From Branchipolynoe longqiensis (taxonomy: Eukaryota > Annelida > Polychaeta > Phyllodocida > Polynoidae), in NCBI GenBank assembly GCA_030323885.1, contig CM059198.1, forward strand, positions 77,870,931 to 77,934,930: a stretch of DNA of 64,000 nt, read 5' to 3'. The notes beneath the pieces were generated by a model. The model had not been told where the DNA came from and did no database searches. It saw only the letters and a program-made list of their open reading frames with translations. This document shows, piece by piece, positions 1 to 13,010 of the stretch; the first letter of the stretch is position 1, and each line of letters opens with the position of its first letter. The position numbers and the translations under genes were made by a program.

Positions 1-36
1 TTGCGACTGACAGCATGATGATGATGATGATGAGTA

Positions 37-119
37 TTTAAGTTAGATTTATAGAATCAAATGTAGGTGAGTGCTTTGGTTTTGGAAATTTGATGCTTCA
101 TCGGACTCTGCAGCTTTAA
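37..119 (-). mobile_element. TTAA MITE, terminal fragment
   Basis: It shows the AATTTGATG-N-CATCGGACTCTGCAGCT end of the MITE family followed by TTAA (116-119). The other end is missing. Confidence 0.75.
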
Positions 120-2278
120 GTTGGAAATGTAGGATCAAATATAGACAGTAAGTTCGCTAGAAAAATATGATCCTTTGATTGGATTAAGCAGTTTTCGGTT
201 AGAAACAGACAGCATTTAGGAATGCTCACTTTCATTCTGAACTCCAATCTACAAACTACATGTGTACTACTAAACAATTCCAGCATTTACATCTTGCAAA
301 CATATTAAGATACAGACTTGTAATGTTTAGAAATGCAAAAGTCACCACAAGATACCCTTGACAGTATCAAGGGCCAAGTCTCCCGATTTGGCAGATCTCA
401 ATAAAATATAGCAAAATAACCGCAATCTTCCGATTTACTGTTTTTAATTGTTAATCTCTCACGTCAATTGGCAACAACATGAAATCAAAATATTGATATT
501 GCAATGAACGGTTATACACACACATGTCTATATATGTTTATCATGCTGAAAATGATGTTTACAATTTTCCCTTTCTAAACCAAAGGAAAACCAATTCCAT
601 TATTAATAAATAATCTGTAAATTCAAAGAATCTGACAGATTTAAAGGGTATAACTTTCTGTCCATTTCAGAAGTAGCGTCTTGTCTGTGTAAGCATATTT
701 ATGTCATGACAGGATTAAATGCAGGAGAGGCGAAGAATAGTTGTATTAAGAGGGGATAGGTCTGACAGGAGAAAAATAAATGTGGAAATTATTCTAAAAT
801 AAAGAAGGCAGACAGGTAATATGGAGACAAAGTGATCTTATCAGTATATTAACAAGATATTACGATATTCTTTCTATCATTCTTTAATATACATTTGAGA
901 CCATATGCAAGAACACAAAACATTATTTAAAATAGTGATGACAACAGATAATATGATATTTAAAATATAAAATAGTGAAGAAACTCGAGGAAAATGCTTC
1001 ACAATTATAAAACTTCAATGATAAAGGGATGCTTAAAAGTAAAAAGGAATTTTTGTAGGGAGTCTTAGAACTTTAGCAAAGATGAAATATATATGTATAT
1101 GGGTGTATAATGTTCATTGTACACATATACATGTATTAAGGTTTGTTTAAAATTATAGAGCAAGCCAGGACAATGTCAGGGTTTTGTATTAAAAGTAAAA
1201 TTATAAAACGGTGGTCGCACAGATTTAAAACAAAGCCACGTATGTAACGAATATGTGCAACAGATTCAGACACACGGAATCAAATGAATTATGTGCTAAC
1301 ATATTTGAAAAATAATGAATTGTGTGCAAAAATATTCCAAAATGATCTTAGACAAATGATCCATACAAAACTCAACTCGATGGGTCCAGTCTTATTGAGA
1401 TTATATTACTTTTGAGAAAGGTTGCCAGTATTTTGATATTACTAGTGTTTTTGTATAGTGCCTTTCGATATCACTGTCATTATCAGTATTTTATTTAGTA
1501 TTGCCTTTCTACAGGAGTTGTCTAGTGAATCTAATTATTTTCAGGGCCACGGACTGACATAATAGTGGAAGTTTTTGTAATTGTGTTGAGCTGCCTGCCA
1601 TTACATTGATAACATCATGTTCAGGCCCTGCCAAGTTCATGAGTGTCTTTATTTGTCGCTCGGAAGCTAGGATGCTTAACCCGCTGCAACCATCAGCCCA
1701 ATTTGTAAAAAACCGTTGGTGATCATCCTTTGGATCACACAAACCAGGGTCAGGCATGTGGGTGGTTTATCTTTTATTTTAATTTTGTTCCCAGTTACGT
1801 ATGATGTCTGGCGTATGACATAGACGTAATATGTAACTATGTTGCACAGATTGTGTGCTTACAAAAGTTTAATTGCTGCTAGCCCGATGCATTTTTAACA
1901 GTTTTTAAACAAATCAAAATATTTTGCTTAAATCAGGGCCGAGCGATTTTTCGGGCACAGGCAGAGACGACCACCAATATTTTTGTTCAATTTGAACTGA
2001 TTGACTGGAGGGTGAGTGGGCAGAAAAATTAACAGGCTGCTACAGATCGACACACCGCGCGGGTGTGAGTGCTTGAGGTGGACAGAGCAGCTCAGTCTAC
2101 AAACACCCAAAGGGCAGCGTTTGGTTCGGCAGCTCACCGAAAGAGCGGATGGTGGGGCAGAGCAGCACTTAGATAGTTTCAAAGATAAAACCAGATGGCG
2201 CCACTATAGTGTCCATATCCTTAGTTACGGAGATAGCTGCTGTCGTTTGCGTGTCCAAAATTGTTTAGAGTTAATTTC

Positions 2279-2634
2279 TTAAAGCTGCATAGTCCGATGA
2301 AAACATCAAATTGTCAAAACCAAAACAATTATCTAGATTTGATTCTATACGGCAAACTTAGATAATGGTGCACTTAATAAACATTTGTTTCCAGATAGGT
2401 GGGACTACTGAGTCAATTTAATCAAATGTGTTACTGCAGAAGCCTACGGTGTCAGAGTTTAGGCGTGCTTGCCAACTTAATTTGGCAGCTTTGTACTTCA
2501 AATATGTGAAAAGTTAGACATTTAAGATAAAACTTATTTTAAGCTAAAGTAAGGTAGATTATAAGAATCAACCTAATATATATTTATGTCAGAATATAAC
2601 AGAAACCCAAAGCCATCGGACTGAGCAACTTGAA
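2279..2634 (+). mobile_element. TTAA MITE copy
   Basis: TTAA then AGCTGCATAGTCCGATG opens the element, and GCCATCGGACTGAGCAACT closes it; the right TTAA has decayed to TTGA. Internal landmarks shared by all copies are TTATCTAGATTTGATTC, GTTACTGCAGAAGCCTA and AAAGTAAGGTAGATTATAA. There is no coding capacity. Confidence 0.92.
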
Positions 2635-2799
2635 TATCCCCTTCTCTACAGCTGTCTGCCTGTACTATATTTGTGGTTTCATTCTTTAGTTATATTTTGT
2701 ACACAATTTGAGCGGGTGTTATGAAGAAATGTAATCTTTGTACACTGTTGATAATTGCGAATGACCCTCTCAACATGTTATGTATGTCATTTATTCTAG

Positions 2800-3155
2800 T
2801 TAAAGCTGCATAGTGCGAGGAAAACATCAAATGTTCAATACCAAAACGATTAGCTAGACTTGATTGTAAATATCTAACTTAGATAATGGTGCACTTATTA
2901 AATATTTGTCACCATATAGAAGGGCATATTGCGGCAATTTAATAGAACGTGTTATTCCAGAAGCCTATGGAGTCAGACTTTTGGCGTGCTTGCCAAAATT
3001 AATTTTGCATTTTTGCCCTTCAAATATCTCCAGAGCTGGCCATTTAAAATAAAAGTTACTTCGAACTAAGGTAAGGTTGATCATAACAATCACCCTAATA
3101 TATTAATCTCAGAAGATTACAGAAATTCAAAACCCATCGGACTATGCAACTTTAA
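2800..3155 (+). mobile_element. TTAA MITE copy, full length
   Basis: It is flanked by TTAA at 2800-2803 and 3152-3155. The ends are AGCTGCATAGTGCGAGG and CCATCGGACTATGCAACT, inverted relative to each other. The body is ~348 bp and non-coding. Confidence 0.94.
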
Positions 3156-4680
3156 TATTCATATACTATTCAGGTAGATTAGCTTTAGCGTTTGTTGACT
3201 GGGGTCACAATATAGACTGGAACAGAGAGGGAGAGGGAGGAATTGGCCAAGTTCACTAACATTTCATGTGACGCTAACCAGATGCTTGCACTGCACCTCA
3301 TATAGCTAATGAAATAACAATTTAGAAAGCAGTTAATAAAATCAAAGTCTGAACCAAAGGAGGCGTGTGGACGCACACATTTTCAATTCCAGTGAAATAT
3401 AATTATATGAATTTATTAACGAAAAATACAAATCATAACAGCCGATATATTAAAATGGGAATAATGACTTTGATTGCAAGTTATGAAGCAATGAAAACTC
3501 ATCGTTATGTTCACATGATAATCTCAGAGAAGTGTCACAAAGACAGGGACAGATAAAATAAAAATCCAAGGGATGAAATGGACCTAGCCAGGGTTGAGGG
3601 GGGCTGTTCAGTCCTAGTAGGTGTCAGCTAGCCAACCCTAGCACCACTAGAGAGGGACAAGCCTACGGTATAACATAAGCAAGGGAAGGTATTCTTAGTA
3701 GGTGTTTTTTTTTTTAGATAGGTGAGCACTATTTGGTTTTGACAGAGAAAAGGGGGTAAGAAGCAGAAGGGTTGTAGCGGGGCCACTCTTCTCTACATAC
3801 AATGTATGGGGTAGGGATCCGGGAAGCAGATTCAATTAATTTAATTAGATCAATTTAAAAAAATTATTTTTATTTTTATTGAGGCTGTATTTATACTGTC
3901 CATAGCATGTAAGCCCGGGTACCTGGGCTGCTGTAGTGTTGGTGTTGTCTTATCAAACAGTAGCCGCTGATAAGTTATTTGATTGTCTGCATTTCAGTAG
4001 CAGATAGATAGTCTGTTGGTATGTTTAGTAGCCTATGTTAGTTTTTTGGGGCCCTCTTGGCATTGTATTTTTGTTCTAATCTTGTTACTATGTTAGTTGT
4101 TTTCTTAAGGTTCTATGTTAGTGTTTTGGGGTTTTCTTGGGAAGAGTTTTCCGCTTTTTTCTACTTAATTCTATACTAGCCTATTTTATTTACATGTCCA
4201 TAGGCCTGTATGTAATAGGTGGTTGAGTTATGTTTGTTTGAATTTGATTTGATTTATATTGTTGTTAGATATGTTATCTGGCTTTTATATTTCTGGTTAT
4301 CCTGTCCTGGGCTGTCCAGAGGGCACGGCCAATTAAAGGGGGTTTAAAGTTAGGATATAGATTCTCATGTTGGTAGATGTTAGTTTCAAACAGAACAAAT
4401 AGCAATCCGTTAGCAAACTATGCAATTGTATTATGCCTTGAAGCTCACTAATATGTTTCCGGGATTGTTCATTTATTTAAGAGGATCCAACCAACCTATC
4501 AAAATTAGAATCATTATAGTGCATTTGCCTCTATAACACCTATTCTGTAGATTTATTATGATGTAAGTTAGCCTAAACATGCTGAAGGTACCAGCTTTTA
4601 TTTTTGTTTCTACCTGCTTTATAGTTCTGCCTTTAAAACTAATTCACTGACTAGAAATTCCTCCCACTACTCCCCTTTTG

Positions 4681-5035
4681 TTAAAGCTGCATAGTCCGAT
4701 GAAGCATCAACTTTTCAATATCAAAACAATTATCTAGATTTTATTCTACATATCTAACTTAGATACTGATGCACTTATTAAGTATTTGTTGCCACCTAAA
4801 AGGGAACACTGAATCGATTTAATAGAACATGTTACTGCAGAAGCCTATGGTATCAGAGTTTTGGCAAGCTTGCCAACATTATTTTCACATGTTTGAATTT
4901 CAAATATCTCAAAAGGTAGCTATTTAAATTAAAAATTACTTCAAACTAAAGTAAGGTAGATTATAATGATCAATTTAATATATTTATCTCAGAGAAATGT
5001 CAGAAACTCAAAACCCTCGGACTATGCAACTTTAA
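4681..5035 (+). mobile_element. TTAA MITE copy, full length
   Basis: TTAA occurs on both sides (4681-4684, 5032-5035). The inverted ends are AGCTGCATAGTCCGATG and CTCGGACTATGCAACT. It is 330 bp downstream of KCNQ exon 3 on the minus strand. Confidence 0.95.
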
Positions 5036-5361
5036 GTTTCTGGATTTTGGACTGTTCGCAATCTACAAACAGCTACAAGCCATAAACAAGAAACAGAGAA
5101 AACCTAAATTATTACTAAGACAAAACTAAAAAAATTTGAATCAATTTGGACTAGTGCTGCCCAGCGGCGAAAACAAGTGTTAACACATTCATCCGTTATG
5201 AGCAATCTAACAAAAGTCATCACGAAATGAAGAAACATGTTTTTTTGTATTATCTGAGAAGCGACCTATCTGTTTTTCTAGTGGTGAGTGGGACAGCCCT
5301 GGACACCTGAGCATAGAACGCACAGTTCACCCCCTCTTGTCTGACCCCTGGTGGCACATAC

Positions 5362-5488
5362 CTACAACACACAGGGGCTTCCGGGCAAACCGGAACCTCC
5401 CTGTCCACTCCTGGTATCTAAAGCGACATCCGGCGGACCACAGTCGCACTATATATTCTACGGCAAACCACAAAACCATAATAATCTC
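5362..5488 (-). CDS. KCNQ: KCNQ (Kv7) potassium channel, internal exon 3 (S2 and S2-S3 linker)
   Basis: This 127-bp exon encodes 42 codons plus the first base (G) of the next codon. It begins [17 protein letters not shown], continues SAGCR, and ends [12 protein letters not shown]. It is helix S2 and the cytoplasmic S2-S3 linker of a KCNQ channel. Visible key residues are the two S2 acidic residues (exon positions 1 and 11), the Phe of the charge-transfer centre (position 8), and the basic R31, R36 and K37 that in KCNQ1 take part in PIP2 binding. [12 protein letters not shown] is closer to my recollection of KCNQ1 than of KCNQ2-5, so KCNQ1-like is my best guess; a tree would be needed. The acceptor is TTCTTTTCAG (AG 5490-5489) with a CTAAC branch site; the donor is GTATGT (5361-5356). 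The split Asp codon (G then AC) is the expected KCNQ phase. Surrounding in-frame codons are intronic. Confidence 0.95.
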
Positions 5489-6044
5489 CTGAAAAGAAGA
5501 GAGTAAGGCAGGGGGGTTAGCGGGTTCTACTGTTGCACTAGACACTCTATAGGACAGCCTCACAGCTGAGCCTGTCAACACAGCAGCGGCATCATCAGTT
5601 TGCTGGGAAGGTTCATCCTGGTGGCTCACAACACACATTAGTGGGTGAGGCGGTCAGTGATTGGCTAGCTGGCTGGAATTGGGGGTTCACCTACCATCCT
5701 GAGTGGTCTGTTTTGGGTTTGTTTGGCAAGAGCTTAGCCAAAGTAGGCAGGATCTTGAAATCGTCTATTAGTATTACTGTCTGACATTGCAATGTCACTT
5801 GGCCGAAAATATGAATATACACACAAGTATATATATATACGTATCTATAATATATCTATATAATATAATATATATATATAACAGTGCAGTAATCACTTTA
5901 ATACACAATTTTGAATTTACAAACAAAAAATCAAATATATCCTTTCAGATATCATGATTGATGTGCCTATTAAATATTGAATTATAAAAAAAGTGTGCCA
6001 CACTACCCGATTTCAACCCTACCCATACCTCTACCCCTAAAACG

Positions 6045-6118
6045 TTAGGGTTAGGGTCAGGGTCAAGGTCAAGGTTAGGGGTAAAATCCCGGTTAGTCTT
6101 AGGCTTAGGCTTAGGCTT
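6045..6118 (+). repeat. Degenerate TTAGGG/GGTCAA short repeats
   Basis: GTTAGGGTTAGGGTCAGGGT is followed by AAGGTCAAGGTTAGG and three CTTAGG units. It resembles a short, decayed interstitial telomere-like stretch. It is too short to call a telomeric relic with confidence. Confidence 0.5.
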
Positions 6119-6164
6119 GAAATCTCGGTTGACCGAAAGCTAAAGTAGAACCAAAAAGGTCTAT

Positions 6165-6235
6165 CAATAGACAAATAAGTGTTCACACTTCCTGTCTACC
6201 ATTCGCTATTTCGCTATCAAACTATCACTTGAAAT
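6165..6235 (+). mobile_element. Short 3'-end fragment of the CR1-like LINE
   Basis: GTTCACACTTCCTGTCTACC followed by CATTCGCTATTTCGCTAT closely matches the extreme coding end of the LINE remnant at 58330-58800 (its minus strand near 58405-58340). Only about 50-70 bases are recognisable. Confidence 0.65.
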
Positions 6236-6858
6236 AAATCATGAAATTTCATCTAAAAATAAAATGGATCCATTCATAATTACCAGATTATTGGAAAGGA
6301 ATTAGATCTACTGTCTAGACAAGATACAAGTCTTGCTGTCTTTGCTAAGCTCTTTCACCATCAACAACACGTCGGCCCCTGTGAAACAATCGCACATGTT
6401 TAAATGAATTATGGATAGGCCATGTTGACCAAGGCATGACCCAGTTGTTGTTTTTATTTACACGTATACGTACCTACGATGCAGAGTGGTCTCTTAATAA
6501 ATTGTAACCGTCCCGATAGTTCTTGATAACGAGATCGGCACCCGGCTGACCAAACTCTCAGCAAAAACTCAGTCATAAACCAAACAACCATGATCAGTTC
6601 CTGTAAGAAAACCACAAGGGTCAAGGTCGGGGCTTCGGACGGGCCATCGGGTCAAGGACAGGTCAAGGAAAGGTCGAGGACAGGTCAAGTCATTATGACA
6701 AATCATGTAAGCCCTTACATCAACTCCCTCAGTAGCCTGGTCCCCTTGCCTATGCTTCACATGGCGCCACTGTGGCTGTTTGCACTGAGACACCACCAAG
6801 CGGCCAAAATGGGAACTACTGGAACCCGACTACTCTCTCAGACGTGAATAACTGCGAA

Positions 6859-7745
6859 ATAAAGCCCCAGTCAGACCTCACCGGACTGAGGAAACGGACA
6901 GAAACCGGACACTGTCCGGTGAAATACGGCAATGTACGGTTTATATACGGTACCCATCCGGGTGTCCGTTCTATCTCCGGTGGTGTCCGGCGGTGTCCGG
7001 TACAGGTTTTGAACATGCACAAAGCTTGTACCGGACACCGCCAGACTGACGTGTACGGTTGATGTCCGGTTTATGTCCGTTTTGTCCGTTTTGTCCGTTT
7101 CATGTCCGGTACCCATCCGTTACCTCTCCGGTTTGCTTCCTGCAGAGTCCGTTGACGGTGATGGGGGAATTCAGTCCGGGGGGGCTGCACACACCACTCA
7201 CCACACACCACACACCACTCACCACACACCACGCAACCAACACCACTCATCACACACCACACACAACTCATCACACACCACACACAACTCATCACACACC
7301 ACTCACCACCCACACCACTCACCACACACCACTCACCACACATACCACACACCACTCACCACACACCACTCACCACACCCCACACACCACACCACACACA
7401 CGCCACTCACCACTCACCACACACACCACTCACCACACACCACTCAGCACACACACCACACACCACTCACCACACACCACTCACCACACACCACACACCA
7501 CACACCACTCAACACACACCACACACGTTCGGTCCGTCCGTTTGACATTCGGTTGTCGTCCAGTAATCGTCCGGGTATCGTCCGTTGGCTATTCGATAAT
7601 GTACGCTCCTTGTCCGTTTAGCGTCCGTGTCGTCCGGCGGCCGTTGCAACAGTTCGACAGATTTTGATAAATTTTGATACAACACCACCGGATTAGACAA
7701 TTCTTTGTCCGGTACTTAGTCCGGTAAGATCTGACTGGGCCTTAA
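6859..7745. mobile_element. TTAA inverted-repeat element, TCCGG/TCCGT body
   Basis: The left end GCCCCAGTCAGACCTCACCG and right end GTAAGATCTGACTGGGCC form ~28-bp inverted repeats. TTAA follows the right end (7742-7745); the left site has mutated to ATAA. The body is crowded with GTCCGGT and GTCCGTT words in both orientations. A CAC-rich array (7188-7526) is embedded in it. It is non-coding and non-autonomous, possibly Kolobok- or piggyBac-mobilised judging only from the TTAA target. Confidence 0.82.
7188..7526 (+). repeat. CACCACTCACCACACA tandem array
   Basis: About 340 bp of imperfect CACACCACTCAC-type units sit inside the 6859-7745 element. Long open frames across it reflect repeat composition, not a gene. 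Confidence 0.93.
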
Positions 7746-7762
7746 GGAATCAACAACTTTAT

Positions 7763-8113
7763 TTAAAGCTGCATAGTCCGATAAAGCATCAAGTTTTCAA
7801 AATCAAAACAATTATCTAGATTTGATTCTACATATCTAACTTAGATACTGATACGCTTATTAAGTATTTGTTGCCACATAGAAGGGAACGCTGAGTCAAT
7901 GTAATAGAACCTGTTACTGCAGAAGCCTATGGTATCAGACTTTTGGCAAGCTTGCCAACATTATTTTCAGATGTTTGAATTTCAAATATCTCAAAAGGAA
8001 GCCATTTCAATTAAAAGTTACTTCAAATTAAAGTAAGGTAAATAATAATGATCAATTTAATATATTTAACTCAGAAAAATGTCAGAAACTCAAGACCATC
8101 GGACTATGCAACT
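7763..8113 (+). mobile_element. TTAA MITE copy
   Basis: TTAA (7763-7766) plus AGCTGCATAGTCCGATA opens it and CCATCGGACTATGCAACT closes it; the right TTAA is lost. It starts only 17 bp after the preceding TTAA element ends. Confidence 0.93.
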
Positions 8114-8831
8114 ACATTACAACTTATACACGGCTAGTTTCCCTCCCCTATAAAATAACTGATCCGAATTTTAAGGCACCTTCCTAACACACATTTAACA
8201 GGGCACACCTCGATGTCTATTCAACGGGCCCGCATTGTTGTTGTTGTTAATCTCTCAATATACTAATCGGATAAAATGCCAAGGAATTGAGGAGATGTCT
8301 GTACAGATTACTTTAATATTTTTATATCTCAACTACATCATTCATGTCAGTATACTGACAGCTTGATTATATTTATTTCTATCTCAATTTATCAATCTGA
8401 TATAGTTAATCATCGATGACTTGGGATACAGTTTGCATTCTGGGTTTATCTTGTCTGCAGTAGACCTAAATGACAACTTCTAATCAGTGGTGTCCAGTTA
8501 ATAGGGATTCAGGAATATATCTTTATCAGTGTTGGGTTTGTGCTACTGAGTAGGCTCGTTGTAACTGGTAGGTATAGCGGGTTACACATTCCCCACAATG
8601 CATCTGCAAGGAAGTTCATGCTATTATTAGTGTATTCGACTGTACAAAGTTTAAATGTAGCCTAATCAGATTAAAAACCTACATAGGAGAACGGGACATT
8701 ATCTTCACACAAACAGCTATCCCAATGCGAATTAAATACACGATGATTTATTATATTAATTTCATCATTTTGGTTATGGCATGGAAGCGAGGACAAAGTT
8801 TGATGCAACTGTAGGAATTGTATTCAACTTA

Positions 8832-9165
8832 TTAAAGCTGCATAGTCCGATGAAAACATCAACTTTTCAAAACCAAAAAGATTATCTAGATTTTATTCCA
8901 CATATCTACCTTGGCTACTGGTGCAATTATTAAACATGTGTGACCACATAAAAGGGAATACTGAGGCAATTTAATAAAACGTGTTACTGCAGAAGTCTAT
9001 GGTATCAGAGTTTGGGTGTGCTTGCCGACATTAATTTTGCACGGTTGCACTTCAAATATCTCAAAAGTTAGCAAAACTAAAGTAAGGTAGATTATAATGA
9101 TCAACCTAATATATTTATTTCAGAAAACGACAGAAACTCAAAACCATAGAACTATGCAACCTTAA
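8832..9165 (+). mobile_element. TTAA MITE copy
   Basis: TTAA flanks both sides (8832-8835, 9162-9165). The ends are AGCTGCATAGTCCGATG and CCATAGAACTATGCAACC. It is slightly shorter than other copies because of a deletion near 9070. Confidence 0.93.
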
Positions 9166-9699
9166 ACAAGCTTAACCCAAGTTAGAAAAACAATACAAAC
9201 AAGGCATTATTTTCCATAGTATTGCAAAGACTAATATGTAAAACTATATCAGAATAGCATTATGATTATTATTATAATAATTACATTGAAACCAATCGTT
9301 CGATTATTTTGATATTAAGGTTATATTGCGACTTAACATACTATTGTTAACATTGTATGAATCACAAGGATTATTTTGAAATTGAGCACATCGTTACTTT
9401 CGAACAAACCACTCAATGTATCTCTGTATGACGCAATATGAGAAAATGCAAATAGAGAACAATTTAGCGTCAATTCTCACAAACAACAAAACAAATTAGA
9501 ATGATGCAGAATATAACACACAGAAAGCTGAACGCGGACTGAGAGGGGTCAGGAAAAGTGACGTCACAGTTGAATGATTTGCTCTTATGAGTAGTTAAAT
9601 ATGAGCCTGGTATTGATATAGTGTTATAACTGCTCACACTCTAAGATTTTGTAACATGTGCACCTTATAAAAGACCCATACATTTGTGTATATGTACAT

Positions 9700-10096
9700 A
9701 TGTATGGATAGTGATAGGCCCCTTATCGCGTGTAGTAAGGCCTGTAGTGTATTGCCTCCCCCCCCCGCCCCCCCTCCCTGGGGTGGGAGTGATTTCCCAG
9801 CATGCTCCACTCCCCGCGCCCCCCTGCGCAGGGCTTCACACTCCATTCGCTCAGAAGTTTATAGATATATATATATAATTCTTACGTTAACTATGTACAG
9901 CAGGAAGATAAGGTATGAAGAGATAGAGACAAGGATGTGATATGAGTTGGGAGCGAGTGGAGGCTAGGCCCCGCGCAGGAGGCGGAGCGGTGCATGATGG
10001 GGTCCCCCCCCCCCACCAGCCAGACAGGGGGGGGGGATGCAAGACACTACAGGCATTATTACACACGATAAAGGGTTCATCACTATCCATATATAT
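9700..10096. repeat. Large inverted repeat (~155-bp arms) with C/G runs
   Basis: The left arm (about 9700-9857) reads GGATAGTGATAGGCCCCTTA, then a C run, then CCTGCGCAGGGCTTCACACT. The reverse complement of the right arm (about 9942-10096) follows the same order with GGATAGTGATGAACCCTTTA, a C run and CCTGCGCGGGGCCTAGCCTC. The ~85-bp spacer contains AT-rich sequence. It may be two head-to-head copies of one short repeat or a foldback element. Confidence 0.82.
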
Positions 10097-10170
10097 GTAT
10101 TTATATATATATATATACATATATACATATATATATTTATATATGTTATATACATACATATACATATCCT
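10080..10170. repeat. AT/ATAC microsatellite
   Basis: Alternating TATATA and ATACATAT stretches directly abut the right arm of the inverted repeat. Confidence 0.85.
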
Positions 10171-11455
10171 CTTCTTCTATGGTTAGGCAGTTAAAAGCCT
10201 GTTGGAAGGTTTGGCCTGGCTAAACATTTACCGTCAGCTTTGTTAAGTTTGTGCAGCGATTGGATATATCATATATATTTATATACATAACTTTTAAGTG
10301 GGTATTTTCTATAATATCCATGTTTAAGTTCAGGCTAGCAAAAGTAATCTCTATATTAAGATATGTAGACTTACTGTTCGTTTAACAACATAACACATCC
10401 ATTATTTGTGATGACACAATTGATCTATTTTGAAATGGGACTTGGAATGTATGTAGATTTGTCAGGCTCGAAGGTTTCTTGTAATTATATCTGTAAGAAA
10501 ATCTGTAGACCTGCCTTACATCTTATTGTTTATAACAGTTCTTACTGCTCGTATTTTATATTGTAATGGGCATGCATGTATGTCAAGATAAAAGCGTTCC
10601 TGTAATATTAGGTAAATGGCAGTTATTCTTCTGGCGTCTGTGCATCTAAATTGTTTACAATGTAATCGATGAGTTTTTAATTTTGATAGAATTCATGGTT
10701 ATGGCCTTTTATTAGTGATGAATTTATTTACACTGTTCAGAACGGACAAGTGTGTTCACATTTGTTTAATAATCCAATTTGATTTAAATCCTTTGAATGT
10801 TGTCTTAGTAATAATTTACGTTTTCTTGCCTTTTGAAATTACATTGAAATCATGTTTGTATACACATATGTTACTATAATTATCAAATGATTTAGCTGAT
10901 TAATAAATGTCGCCTTGTCACTAGTACATATCCATTCGCTTATAACAATCAAGGCCTAACCATAGTTATTATGTGTGTGCCTAAATGAAAACAAGTATTA
11001 CAAAAGCAGGCTGAATGTGCTTCGTTAAGAGAAAGAAGGTGAGTTTAGAAACTGACGATTCCAATCACTGAAAACACAATCCACTCCTCACACAAACAAA
11101 GAAGAAAAAATGTAAAAAAGAGAAAAACTAAGATCAAAATGATAAAGTGCTCAAAATCTATTAATAGTCTACAGAATATGGATTTTGAAAATTACATTGC
11201 CTTTCTCAAGAAAGACCTTCTTCAACTACTGAAATAATTTATTCATTTTAATTATATTCTTCTCTCTACAATTTCTGGGTGTGACTGGCACTGAGAACAA
11301 CTAGAAATATATGAAAGATTCAGTTTAAAAAAAAAAAAGCCATCAGTTCTGCCTTCTCTTGACTCTGGAACTGCTAGGGCTGTAGCCACATTTTCCTAAC
11401 TGCAAGCACATGTTAATAATTTCTCTGTGTCATATTTGTTCCATACTAAATCCGT

Positions 11456-11540
11456 CACGTATTTCTTTTACTAAAATGTATTTTATACATCGAATAATAT
11501 TTCTTGTCAATGCCAGAACACTAGTCTTCCGGCCGTACAG
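11456..11540 (+). mobile_element. SINE-like family B, 3' fragment
   Basis: TTGTCAATGCCAGAACACTA followed by GTCTTCCGGCC aligns with the downstream part of the family B copy at 29078-29345 (TTGTCAGCGCCGGAGCACTG, GTCTTCCAGCC). Confidence 0.55.
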
Positions 11541-12929
11541 TACAATTGCTTGATATGTAAATGAAAAGATCAGTTGTACTAGTAACTGCATACAAATCAT
11601 GTTTGATACTAAAAGTAGTATACATATTATAAGTGAAATATCAGCTGTAGTAGTAACTGTGTACAATTCCAGTTCAATAAAAGTATCACGCATTTGGTGA
11701 ATAGGCATATGGTATTGCATGGTTCTAGAATTTTATTTAAACATTTTATTCCTTCTTTCCCTTTTTCTATAAACCCTAAATATATACATTTGTTCAAATA
11801 CATATATATAGTAATTATGCCCTTTTTAAATGTATGCTTACATTTATTTAAATTTCCTACAAGTATATGAAAACAAATATATGCTTTTAATTTGTTTTTA
11901 GATTTTTGGATACGCCCCTGCTTGCTGCCATTGCTGTCCTGTCACAACGTGTGCTGGAGTTAGTTCTATGTGAGTAGTTATAATAAAATATTGATAATCA
12001 CAATCTTACACTTTGCCTGCCCCCCCCCCCCCGGCCAAAAGAAAACCCCAACCAAGCAACAACACAAAATAGCCCAATCAACAGCAACAACAAAAGGCGT
12101 CAGGGCCAAGCAGCAGACGACATGGTTGAAGCAGTGATATAGGAGTGGAGCATTTCTAGACAATTGTACAGTTTGCACACATAAAAGTGGGGTTAACGAT
12201 ACGACATTACCAAAGAGAATGCATACCACTCACTAAGCCAAAACTTAGCTATGCATACACATTTAATAGTGATGTGTAAGCCAGCAGACACAATTTCTTT
12301 TATTTAGTTGCCCTTTTAATTTCTTTTTCACAGTAGCGACACCTTGGTTGAAACTGGTTGCAGACTACATGTGGCACAAATAACTACACTAGTAACTGAT
12401 TGAGGCACGGGGTAATGTAGACTTGAGAGTATATATGTATATAAATAGAATTAGCTGATGTTACGAGGAGGAAGAATTGGATGTTGTGGTTGTATAATGT
12501 ATACACACTTTGTAGTAATGGGTATTACTCACCAAATGGTACAACACACTACTGGACACTTCTTCAAGTTGTGGTACAGTAGAAAAAATACTCAAAAGCA
12601 GACACAGGAAGACCATCAGGAATCTGCAACAGGACGGAGGGGGGAAAGGTCAACACAGACCTACATAGGTCAGCATATGTAAGGCCAATCAGCTGCCACC
12701 ACAAATAGGTCACACAGAGGTCACCGATTCGGAGAGGTCACCAGCAATCGCCTGCAGAGAGTACACACAGTAGCCACTGACCCAATTAGGAACCCGGCCA
12801 ACAGACTGCCATGGACGGGCTGGTTCAGCCTCTCACAGGAGCAAGGCGGCAAAGCAGTCGTTGGTCCTCAGTTTGAATTTGCCAGAATTGGTTATGATGG
12901 TTGCCTTTATTATGCTGGTTGGTTTTGGG

Positions 12930-13000
12930 AGTTTTACGTCCTGGCACCATCTAAGGTCATATCAGGACGGGCACTGACTTGTGACAGTGTGCACTCATGG
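12930..13000 (-). mobile_element. SINE family A, 3'-end fragment
   Basis: It carries the tail-proximal sequence (minus-strand CGTCCTGATATGACCTTAGA) only, ending where a GGTT repeat begins, directly before another copy. Confidence 0.85.
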
Positions 13001-13010
13001 TTGGTTGGTT

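Larger units (their letters stand above)
1..5361 (-). other. KCNQ intron 3, partial
   Basis: This runs downstream of the exon 3 donor to the window edge. I saw no exon 4 candidate (79 bp expected, carrying the start of S3), so it probably lies beyond position 1. The sequence is AT-rich and carries four TTAA MITE copies. The stretches 120-2278 and 3156-4680 contain only AT-rich unique sequence to my eye, with a short GC-richer patch at 2030-2200 that I cannot identify. Confidence 0.85.

Noticed and set aside
5327..5638. Reading the S2-bearing open frame as a 103-residue intronless protein
   Set aside because: Only the central 42 codons match KCNQ, and they are bounded exactly by AG and GT splice sites.
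6045..6118. Interstitial telomere
   Set aside because: Only two adjacent TTAGGG units; the rest is degenerate GGTCAA/CTTAGG.
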